Assembly: GCA_937901335.1 (NCBI GenBank)
Contig: CALCHC010000143.1
Coordinates: forward strand, 1 to 6,666
Origin: an uncultured Phascolarctobacterium sp.
GTDB taxonomy: Bacteria > Bacillota > Negativicutes > Acidaminococcales > Acidaminococcaceae
Direction: 5' to 3'
Length of the DNA: 6,666 nt
Shown here: positions 1 to 5,138 of the stretch, piece after piece
Layout of the letters: each line of letters begins with the position of its first letter
Numbering within the stretch: position 1 is the first letter of the stretch
Position numbers and translations under genes: made by a program
The notes under the pieces: model-generated
The model's input: only the letters and a program-made list of their open reading frames with translations
What the model was told of the DNA's origin: nothing
Databases searched by the model: none

Positions 1-186
1 CCCGGCGAGGGCAAGCCTGCTACCGAAATGGTAGAAGAACTTGACCCCTTGGACGAGGTAAAACAACTTATTGCCAGTGGCGTAGATAAAAAAACTGCTT
101 TGGCGCAAGTTGCTAAAAAACGTAGAATCCCCAAAAGGGAACTATATAATCAACTTATTTCAGAAGGAGAAGGGATTTCAGAATGA
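1..186 (+). CDS. rsmI: RsmI, 16S rRNA (cytidine1402-2'-O)-methyltransferase, C-terminal end (partial)
   Basis: Only the last 61 codons are present; the frame is open at base 1 and stops at TGA 184-186. The tail has the look of the small helical C-terminal domain of RsmI: an acidic lead-in (EMVEELDPLDEVKQLI), a Gly-centred turn (ASGVDKKTALAQVAKK) and a closing basic helix (RIPKRELYNQL). RsmI uses S-adenosylmethionine to 2'-O-methylate C1402 in the ribosomal decoding centre. The catalytic domain lies outside the window, so the call rests on this tail and on gene order: in B. subtilis the homologue yabC lies just upstream of metS and yabD. The stop codon overlaps the metG start (ATGA, 183-186), so the two genes are almost certainly co-transcribed and translationally coupled. 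No frameshift is visible. Confidence 0.75.
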   Translation, partial: PGEGKPATEMVEELDPLDEVKQLIASGVDKKTALAQVAKKRRIPKRELYNQLISEGEGISE

Positions 187-2138
187 CTAAACCGACTTAT
201 TATATTACTACTCCGATTTACTACCCCAGTGACAAACTTCACATTGGTCACGCTTACTGCACCACCATTGCAGATACCTTGGCTCGTTTCCACCGCGCAA
301 AAGGTGAAGATGTATTCTTCCTCACCGGCAGTGACGAACATGGTTTGAAAATTCAACGTAAAGCTCAAGAAAAAGGCATTACCCCTATTGAATACGTTGA
401 CGCAATCATTGCTAACTTCAAACAACTTTGGAACGAACTGAACATCTCCAACAATGACTTTATTCGTACCAGCGAAGAACGTCACCACAAAGTTGTTCAA
501 GACGTTTTGACCAAAATTTTTGAACAAGGCGATATCTATAAAAAGAACTACGAAGGTCTCTACTGCGTACCTTGCGAATCCTATTGGCTCGAACGCCAAT
601 TGGTAGATGGCAAATGCCCTGACTGCGGTCGCCCCGTAGAAAAAATGCAAGAAGAAAGCTACTTCTTCAAACTTTCCAAATACCAAGATTGGTGGTTGCA
701 ATTCATCGAAGAAAACCCCAACTTCATCCAACCGGCAAGTCGTCGTAACGAAATGATTAACTTCGTAAAACAAGGCTTGGAAGATTTGTGCATTACCCGC
801 ACCACCTTCGACTGGGGTATTCCTGTACCTTTCGACAAAAAACACGTTGTTTACGTTTGGTTTGACGCATTGCTCAACTACTTGACCGGTATTAAATACG
901 GTACTGATGACGCAATGTTCAACAAATTCTGGCCTGCATCCTTGCACCTTGTTGGTAAAGAAATCGTACGTTTCCACACCATCATTTGGCCGATTATGCT
1001 TAAAGCTATGGGCGTAGAACTGCCGCAAAAAGTTTACGGTCACGGCTGGCTCGTAATCGATGGCGATAAAATGTCCAAATCCAAAGGCAATGTTATCGAT
1101 CCGTTGGCATTGATTGACGAATTTGGCGCTGACGCTATCCGTTACTTCCTGCTCCGCGAAATCGTATTCGGCAACGACGGCAATTTCTCCCGCGACGCAC
1201 TCATCACCCGCATTAACTCCGACCTTGCTAACGACTTGGGCAACTTGCTCCACAGAACTGTTAGCATGATTGAAAAATACCATGGCGGCGTAGTAACCAA
1301 CACTGGCGTAATCGAAGCTGTTGACGAAGACTTGATGGCTTTGGTAAAAACCACTGCTGAAAACTTCGAAAAAGATATGGACGCTATGGAAATCAATAGC
1401 GCTATCAAAGGCGTTTGGGCTCTCATCAGCCGCGCTAACAAATACATCGACGAAACTGCTCCCTGGATTTTGGCTAAAGACGAAGCAAAAGCTGCTCGTT
1501 TGCAAACCGTTATGTACAACTTGGCAGAAACCCTGCGTGTTGTAGCAATCCTGGTAGCTCCCTTCATTCCGTCCACCAGCCCCAAAATCTACACTCAACT
1601 CGGTTTGGAAGTTCCTGCAGAATTCCTCCTCACCGATGCAGAATTTGGCAAAATTGCTGATGGCACCAAAGTTCAAAAAGGCGAACCTCTCTATCCGCGT
1701 ATTGAAATCGCAGAAGACGGCGCAACCATCATTGGTGGCAAACGCTATGAACCTAAAGTAGAAGTAGCTCCCGCACCGGTAGAAGAACCCAAAGTTGAAA
1801 TGGAACCCATCAAAGAAGAAATTACCATTGACGCTTTCGAAAAAATCGACCTGCGTGTAGGCACTGTTAAAGCTGCTGAAAAAGTTAAAAAATCTAAAAA
1901 ACTGCTCAAATTGCAAGTTATGATTGGCGACGAAGAACGTACCATCGTAAGTGGTATTGCTCAATACTACGAACCGGAAGCTCTCATCGGTCGCAACGTA
2001 ATCGTAATTGCTAACCTTGCTCCGGCTAAACTCTTCGGCATTGAATCCTTCGGTATGCTCCTTGCTGCTTCTGATGGCAACGGCAACCTTGTTTTGGCAG
2101 ATGCTCCCGGCATGGCAAGCGGTAGCCGCGTAAAATAA
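183..2138 (+). CDS. metG: Methionyl-tRNA synthetase with C-terminal tRNA-binding domain
   Basis: Charges tRNA-Met, including the initiator, with methionine using ATP in the cytosol. The 651 residues are close to the usual length of the B. subtilis-type enzyme. The class I signatures are intact: HIGH at residues 20-23 and KMSKS at 296-300, followed by KGNVIDP. One zinc knuckle lies in the connective peptide (C128-x2-C131 and C145-x2-C148). The anticodon-binding helical bundle contains ETAPW with W428, matching the position that reads CAU in characterised enzymes. After an acidic, Pro/Glu/Val-rich linker (about 522-546), residues about 547-651 form a Trbp111-like OB-fold (DLRVGTV, IVSGIAQYY, ANLAPAKLFGIES) known to aid dimerisation and tRNA binding. 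The ATG overlaps the rsmI stop; a purine-rich GAGAAGGG (168-174 region) precedes it at fitting distance. Codons are strongly biased to GAC, AAC, TTC and CGT/CGC, as expected for a highly expressed gene. Confidence 0.97.
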   Translation: MTKPTYYITTPIYYPSDKLHIGHAYCTTIADTLARFHRAKGEDVFFLTGSDEHGLKIQRKAQEKGITPIEYVDAIIANFKQLWNELNISNNDFIRTSEERHHKVVQDVLTKIFEQGDIYKKNYEGLYCVPCESYWLERQLVDGKCPDCGRPVEKMQEESYFFKLSKYQDWWLQFIEENPNFIQPASRRNEMINFVKQGLEDLCITRTTFDWGIPVPFDKKHVVYVWFDALLNYLTGIKYGTDDAMFNKFWPASLHLVGKEIVRFHTIIWPIMLKAMGVELPQKVYGHGWLVIDGDKMSKSKGNVIDPLALIDEFGADAIRYFLLREIVFGNDGNFSRDALITRINSDLANDLGNLLHRTVSMIEKYHGGVVTNTGVIEAVDEDLMALVKTTAENFEKDMDAMEINSAIKGVWALISRANKYIDETAPWILAKDEAKAARLQTVMYNLAETLRVVAILVAPFIPSTSPKIYTQLGLEVPAEFLLTDAEFGKIADGTKVQKGEPLYPRIEIAEDGATIIGGKRYEPKVEVAPAPVEEPKVEMEPIKEEITIDAFEKIDLRVGTVKAAEKVKKSKKLLKLQVMIGDEERTIVSGIAQYYEPEALIGRNVIVIANLAPAKLFGIESFGMLLAASDGNGNLVLADAPGMASGSRVK

Positions 2139-2139
2139 G

Positions 2140-2919
2140 ATGAGCAGAACAGGATTGTGGGATTCCCACGCCCACTTGGACTCTGACTACTTTACCAGCG
2201 ACAGGCACGAGCTTATCACCAATTTGCAAGCGGAACTTGACGGTATCGTTAACCCCGGTTGCGATGCGGAAACTAGTGCTTTTGCCGTAGAGCTGGCAGA
2301 AAAATATGACTTCATCTACGCTGCAGTAGGTTGGCATCCGGAAAACTTAACTGGTATGCCTGCCAATTACTTGGATATGCTGGCGGCGTGGGCAGTACAC
2401 CCGAAAGTAGTTGCCATTGGCGAAATTGGCCTTGACTACTACTGGAAGGAAAACGAACCTAAAGAAGTACAAAAGCGAGTTTTCTTGGAACAAATCGACA
2501 TTGCAAAACAATTTGGTTTGCCCATCATCATTCACGACCGTGATGCTCATGGAGATATGTTGGAAATCTTCCAAAAAGAAGTAACCGGTGTTGAAGCTGT
2601 GTTCCATTGCTATTCCGGTTCTGTAGAAATGGCGAAAGAACTTGCTAAACGTGGCTACTACTTTGGTTTTGGTGGCACTTCCACCTATAAAAACGCAGAA
2701 AAAGTGCGCGAAGTAATGAAATACGTTCCTCGCGAACTTATCCTCTTTGAAACCGATAGCCCTTATCTTACTCCGGTGCCTTATCGTGGTAAACGCAATA
2801 ACCCCGGTTATGTAGAGTTTACCGCTCGTAACGCAGCAGAAGTTTTGGGAATGGATTTTGAAGAACTGGCAGCGATTACCTCTGCCAACGTAAAGCGTTT
2901 GTTCAAAAAAATTAAATAA
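2140..2919 (+). CDS. tatD: TatD-family metal-dependent hydrolase / DNase
   Basis: A 259-residue TIM-barrel amidohydrolase-type nuclease of normal family length. The divalent-metal ligands of TatD proteins are all visible: H10-x-H12 in DSHAHLD, E95 in GEIGLDYY, H132 in IIIHDRDA, H156 in VFHCYSGS and D206 in ETDSPYLTP. Characterised homologues are Mg-dependent 3'-5' exonucleases, linked to DNA repair or quality control, and some members act as D-aminoacyl-tRNA deacylase-like or other hydrolases, so the substrate here is inferred. Start and metG stop are one base apart (TAA 2136-2138, ATG 2140) and there is no good Shine-Dalgarno in the last metG codons, so translation probably depends on coupling to metG. 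The metG-tatD pairing is a well-known Bacillota arrangement (metS-yabD). The rnmV and ksgA genes that follow in Bacillus are not present here; a terminator follows instead. Confidence 0.94.
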   Translation: MSRTGLWDSHAHLDSDYFTSDRHELITNLQAELDGIVNPGCDAETSAFAVELAEKYDFIYAAVGWHPENLTGMPANYLDMLAAWAVHPKVVAIGEIGLDYYWKENEPKEVQKRVFLEQIDIAKQFGLPIIIHDRDAHGDMLEIFQKEVTGVEAVFHCYSGSVEMAKELAKRGYYFGFGGTSTYKNAEKVREVMKYVPRELILFETDSPYLTPVPYRGKRNNPGYVEFTARNAAEVLGMDFEELAAITSANVKRLFKKIK

Positions 2920-2927
2920 GTTTTTAT

Positions 2928-2957
2928 GGCTCACTTCGTTATGGAGTGAGCCTTTTT
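2928..2957 (+). terminator. Rho-independent terminator of the rsmI-metG-tatD operon
   Basis: An 8-bp perfect stem (GGCTCACT 2928-2935 with AGTGAGCC 2945-2952) and a 9-base loop are followed directly by TTTTT (2953-2957) and further T-rich sequence. It begins nine bases after the tatD stop and closes the housekeeping operon. Confidence 0.9.
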
Positions 2958-2971
2958 ATTTTGCAAAGGTA

Positions 2972-3000
2972 CTTTCATTTCTAAAAATTTATGTTAAAAT
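2972..3000 (+). promoter_or_regulatory. Probable sigma-A promoter for the S58 peptidase gene
   Basis: An extended -10 element (TG at 2992-2993, one base, TAAAAT 2995-3000) lies 17 bases after a weak -35-like CTTTCA (2972-2977). It sits between the tatD terminator and the peptidase start, giving a leader of roughly 65-70 bases. The leader has only a small hairpin (GACG 3010-3013 with CGTC 3021-3024) and nothing resembling a known riboswitch. Assigned by eye, with no start-site data. Confidence 0.5.
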
Positions 3001-3061
3001 GGCGGTGAAGACGTTTTGAGCGTCGTGCAAGATATTTGGCAAGTTCCAAAATTTTAGCAAC

Positions 3062-3066
3062 GGAGG
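3062..3066 (+). promoter_or_regulatory. Ribosome binding site deciding the S58 peptidase start
   Basis: GGAGG is placed eight bases before ATG 3075. This selects the ATG over an in-frame TTG at 3036, which has no such site and would put 13 extra residues ahead of a textbook signal peptide. Confidence 0.88.
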
Positions 3067-3074
3067 TAACTCAA

Positions 3075-4118
3075 ATGAAATTTAAAAAAATTGCTATGGC
3101 ATTGGCAATGATGGGAATGTTAGCAGGCGTCGGAACTGCAGTGGCAGCCGAACGTCCTTATAAAGAAATCCCTGTAAACACCATTGAAGATGCCTACATT
3201 GGTACTGTGGAAGACCATAAAGCAAAAACTGGCGTAACTGTTATGATTTTCCCCAAAGGCGTAATGGCTGGCGTGGAAATTAGTGGCGGCGGTCCTGCTT
3301 CTCGCGAAACTCCTGTAATCGCACCCACTACCAATCCCACACCGCTGAACGCAGTAGTTTTGGGCGGGGGCAGTGCTTACGGCTTGGCAGCAAGTGATGG
3401 CGTAATGCAGTATTTGGAAGAACACGGTATTGGCTACGATACTGGCGTTGCCCTTGTGCCCATTGTTGTTCAAAGCGACATTTACGACTTGGCTTATGGC
3501 AGACCCGATGTTCGACCCGGTCCTAAGATGGGCTACAAAGCTTGCGAAAACGCAATGAAGCGCCCCGAAATTAAAAGTGGTTTGTACGGTGCAGGCGTAG
3601 GTGCTACTTGTGGTACTTACTATAGCATGGACCGTGCAAGTAAAGCAGGTATGGGCGTTTACGCAGTACAGCTTGGCGATGTAAAATTGGCGGCGATTGT
3701 AATTCTTAACGCTTGTGGCGATATCTATGATCCTAAAACCGGTCAAAAGATTGCAGGCCTTTATAACGAAGACCGCACAGCTTTTGTAGATATTCGTGAT
3801 GAAGTTTATAAATTTGGCGTGCCTTCCTTAGCACACAAGAACACTACCATTGGCGCAATCCTCACCAATGCAGATTTGGACAGAGCGCAACTTACTAAAG
3901 TAGCTTCTATGACACAAAACGCATACGCTCGTTGCATTTACCCTGTTGGTACTTTGTATGATGGCGACTCCATCTACGCAGTATCTTTGGGCAAAGTAAA
4001 AGCGGACGTAAACGCTATTGGTACTTTGGCGGCGGAAGTAATGCAAGAAGCAATCCTGCGTGCAGTGCGTGATTCCAAAATCTCTGACGAAGAATATTTG
4101 GCAAACTGCCCTAAATGA
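3075..4118 (+). CDS. Exported P1/S58-family (DmpA/NylC-like) self-processing peptidase
   Basis: A 347-residue protein of the S58 family, which includes the DmpA and BapA aminopeptidases and the nylon-oligomer hydrolase NylC. These are Ntn-type hydrolases that cut themselves into two chains and use the new N-terminal Ser or Thr as nucleophile. The family signatures are visible: LGGGSAYGLAASDGV at 96-110, GAGVGATCG at 172-180, K190, and N212 in ILNACGD. KNTTIGAI follows, where N256-T257 matches the Asn-Thr self-cleavage site of NylC. Cleavage there would give an N-terminal chain up to 256 and a 91-residue C-terminal chain starting with T257. Residues 1-25 form a signal peptide (MKFKK, a Met/Ala/Leu/Gly core, then AVA-A), with likely cleavage near A24/A25, so the enzyme acts outside the cytoplasm. 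The natural substrate cannot be read from sequence; short peptides, beta-peptides or other amides are possible. It stands alone between a promoter and a terminator. Confidence 0.88.
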   Translation: MKFKKIAMALAMMGMLAGVGTAVAAERPYKEIPVNTIEDAYIGTVEDHKAKTGVTVMIFPKGVMAGVEISGGGPASRETPVIAPTTNPTPLNAVVLGGGSAYGLAASDGVMQYLEEHGIGYDTGVALVPIVVQSDIYDLAYGRPDVRPGPKMGYKACENAMKRPEIKSGLYGAGVGATCGTYYSMDRASKAGMGVYAVQLGDVKLAAIVILNACGDIYDPKTGQKIAGLYNEDRTAFVDIRDEVYKFGVPSLAHKNTTIGAILTNADLDRAQLTKVASMTQNAYARCIYPVGTLYDGDSIYAVSLGKVKADVNAIGTLAAEVMQEAILRAVRDSKISDEEYLANCPK

Positions 4119-4128
4119 ATAAAATACT

Positions 4129-4164
4129 AAAACTCCCGTAGATAACTGCGGGAGTTTTTGTTTT
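4129..4164 (+). terminator. Rho-independent terminator after the S58 peptidase gene
   Basis: A 13-bp stem with one T-G wobble (AAAACTCCCGTAG 4129-4141 with CTGCGGGAGTTTT 4146-4158) encloses an ATAA loop and runs into TTTTTGTTTT. It starts about ten bases after the stop. The A-run ahead of the stem means it could also work on the other strand. Confidence 0.92.
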
Positions 4165-4175
4165 GGAGTATGTAG

Positions 4176-4184
4176 TGCTATAAT
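4176..4184 (+). promoter_or_regulatory. Extended -10 promoter for the Nudix-vsr genes
   Basis: TGC TATAAT is a perfect extended -10 element. The -35 region is poor: only T-rich sequence such as TTGTTT (4158-4163), which overlaps the U-tract of the preceding terminator. Transcription would start near 4191, leaving a leader of about 20 bases before ATG 4212. Confidence 0.6.
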
Positions 4185-4211
4185 TAAAATAAAAACCAAA
4201 GAGTTGATAAT

Positions 4212-4613
4212 ATGAAACACTATGAAGTCGTTGCAGCAGTAATTGAATATGAAGATAAAATTTTGTGTATGCAACGAGGAAAAGCAAAATTTGAATATAC
4301 TAGCTATAAATTTGAGTTTCCAGGTGGCAAGGTAGAAGTTGGAGAAGAGAATCACATTGCTTTGGTACGAGAACTTAGTGAGGAAATGGATTTGAATGTT
4401 ACTATTAGTGCAGAAGATTACTTGCTAACTGTTGACCATTCTTATCCAGACTTTGCAATTACGATGCACGCCTACTTGTGCAAAGTTGATAGTCCTGATT
4501 TTGTGATGAAAGAGCACGTAGATTTTAAATGGTTGCCTGTTGGCGAGCTTGATTCTTTAGATTGGGCAGAAGCAGATAAACCGATAGTAGAGTGGTTGAA
4601 AAATAGATTTTGA
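4212..4613 (+). CDS. Nudix hydrolase, NudG/MutT-like nucleotide pyrophosphohydrolase
   Basis: A 133-residue single-domain Nudix protein that would cleave a (d)NTP to the monophosphate and pyrophosphate. The Nudix box spans G39-L61 and keeps the metal-binding and catalytic residues: G39, E45, R53, E54, E57 and E58 (RELSEE). The only deviation is D60 in place of the usual glycine. The start (YEVVAAVIE...KILCMQR), the FPGGKVEVGEE block, ALVRELSEE, and the end (ADKPIVEWL) resemble E. coli NudG, a CTP/dCTP pyrophosphohydrolase known to accept 5-methyl-dCTP and 5-hydroxy-dCTP. That comparison is from memory; general MutT activity on 8-oxo-dGTP remains possible. It is first in a likely transcript with the vsr gene 19 bases downstream and a cytosine-5 methyltransferase beyond, which favours a modified-cytosine nucleotide as substrate. 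A weak AAAGAG (4198-4203) precedes the ATG. The gene is more AT-rich than the upstream housekeeping genes. Confidence 0.9.
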   Translation: MKHYEVVAAVIEYEDKILCMQRGKAKFEYTSYKFEFPGGKVEVGEENHIALVRELSEEMDLNVTISAEDYLLTVDHSYPDFAITMHAYLCKVDSPDFVMKEHVDFKWLPVGELDSLDWAEADKPIVEWLKNRF

Positions 4614-4632
4614 TTTGTAGGAGCTTTGGCTT

Positions 4633-5049
4633 ATGGATTGTATGACACCTGAACAACGACATAAAGCAATGGTTTCAAATCGAAGTAAGAATACAAGTAT
4701 TGAGGTTAAGCTTCGAAAAGCTTTGTGGAATGTAGGAGTTCGCTATCGTAAAAATTACAAATTGCTTAATTACAATGTAGATATCGCCATTACGAAATAT
4801 AAAGTTGCTATTTTCTGTGATGGTGATTTTTGGCATGGCAAGGATTTTGACGAAAAGGTATTTCACACTAATAAAAAGTTCTGGAGTGAAAAGATTAAAC
4901 GCAATATGGAGCGCGATTTAGAAGCCACGATTGCTTTGCGTGATGCAGGATGGCAAGTGCTTAGATTTTGGGAAAAAGACATCAAGAAAAGTATTGGCGA
5001 CTGTGTGAAAGAAGTAGTTTCTGTTTTGGATAGGTGCGGTCGAAAATAA
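4633..5049 (+). CDS. vsr: Very-short-patch-repair (Vsr)-type mismatch endonuclease, zinc-site-less variant
   Basis: A 138-residue protein with the Vsr fold signature. Vsr nicks next to the T of a T:G mismatch left by 5-methylcytosine deamination, starting repair back to C:G. Recognisable elements are RSKNTSIEVKLRKAL (E24), the YRKNY segment, D50 in NVDIAI (the catalytic metal-binding Asp), FCDGDFWHGKD (H68), FWSEKIKRNMERD (D95) and GWQVLRFWE (E114). Relative to E. coli Vsr, recalled from memory, H64 aligns with D63, and the structural zinc ligands C66, H71, C73 and C117 align with D65, K70, F72 and K115. The zinc site is therefore absent, as in a clade of Vsr-like proteins common in Bacillota. 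TAGGAG (4618-4623), nine bases before ATG 4633, supports this start over the in-frame ATG at 4642. The gene is likely co-transcribed with the Nudix gene and serves the downstream methyltransferase. No terminator follows. Confidence 0.9.
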   Translation: MDCMTPEQRHKAMVSNRSKNTSIEVKLRKALWNVGVRYRKNYKLLNYNVDIAITKYKVAIFCDGDFWHGKDFDEKVFHTNKKFWSEKIKRNMERDLEATIALRDAGWQVLRFWEKDIKKSIGDCVKEVVSVLDRCGRK

Positions 5050-5088
5050 AGAGTCCTTTATAAAACTGTACGCTTGTTTGTGTTTTGC

Positions 5089-5117
5089 TTGACTTTTAGA
5101 CAAAAAACATGTAAACT
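5089..5117 (+). promoter_or_regulatory. Promoter of the HTH-methyltransferase gene
   Basis: TTGACT (5089-5094) and TAAACT (5112-5117) are separated by 17 bases, with a TG directly before the -10. This is a good sigma-A promoter in the vsr-methyltransferase gap. The predicted start near 5124 leaves a leader of only about 15 bases, almost all of it ribosome binding site. A dedicated promoter allows control separate from the Nudix-vsr transcript, although read-through from vsr is also possible. Confidence 0.65.
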
Positions 5118-5123
5118 GGACAT
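5109..5123. promoter_or_regulatory. Candidate operator overlapping the methyltransferase -10
   Basis: ATGT-AAACTGG-ACAT is a short inverted repeat (4-base arms, 7-base spacer) covering the -10 and the likely transcription start. A second imperfect one, TTGAC-TTTTA-GACAA (5089-5103), covers the -35. Either could be bound by the N-terminal HTH of the methyltransferase. The arms are short enough to occur by chance in AT-rich DNA, so this is weak. Confidence 0.2.
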
Positions 5124-5125
5124 AT

Positions 5126-5131
5126 AGGAGG
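5126..5131 (+). promoter_or_regulatory. Ribosome binding site deciding the methyltransferase start
   Basis: AGGAGG lies seven bases before ATG 5139 but only one base before ATG 5133. The spacing selects 5139, making the protein start MNYYSIEEIA. Confidence 0.85.
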
Positions 5132-5138
5132 AATGGTT

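Noticed and set aside
150..1964. A 604-codon open frame on the minus strand, antisense to metG.
   Set aside because: Phe-, Asn- and Val-rich low-complexity translation with no domain, produced by the strong codon bias of metG. Its length is a shadow effect.
3036..3074. In-frame upstream TTG start for the S58 peptidase.
   Set aside because: No Shine-Dalgarno ahead of it, and it would bury the signal peptide. GGAGG at 3062-3066 points to ATG 3075.
3001..3074. Possible riboswitch or structured leader before the S58 peptidase (GACG/CGTC and TTGG/CCAA hairpins).
   Set aside because: Four-base stems in a leader of about 70 bases; no conserved riboswitch core and no terminator-antiterminator pair.
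3120..3746. Long antisense frame over the S58 peptidase gene, with similar frames over tatD (2347-2934) and at 3828-4355.
   Set aside because: No motifs and no ribosome binding site, and the sense strand encodes well-supported proteins.
5050..5088. Terminator after vsr.
   Set aside because: No stem of useful length followed by a T-run was found, so read-through into the methyltransferase gene cannot be excluded.
5133..5138. Upstream ATG for the methyltransferase.
   Set aside because: Only one base from the AGGAGG core; ATG 5139 has the proper seven-base spacing.
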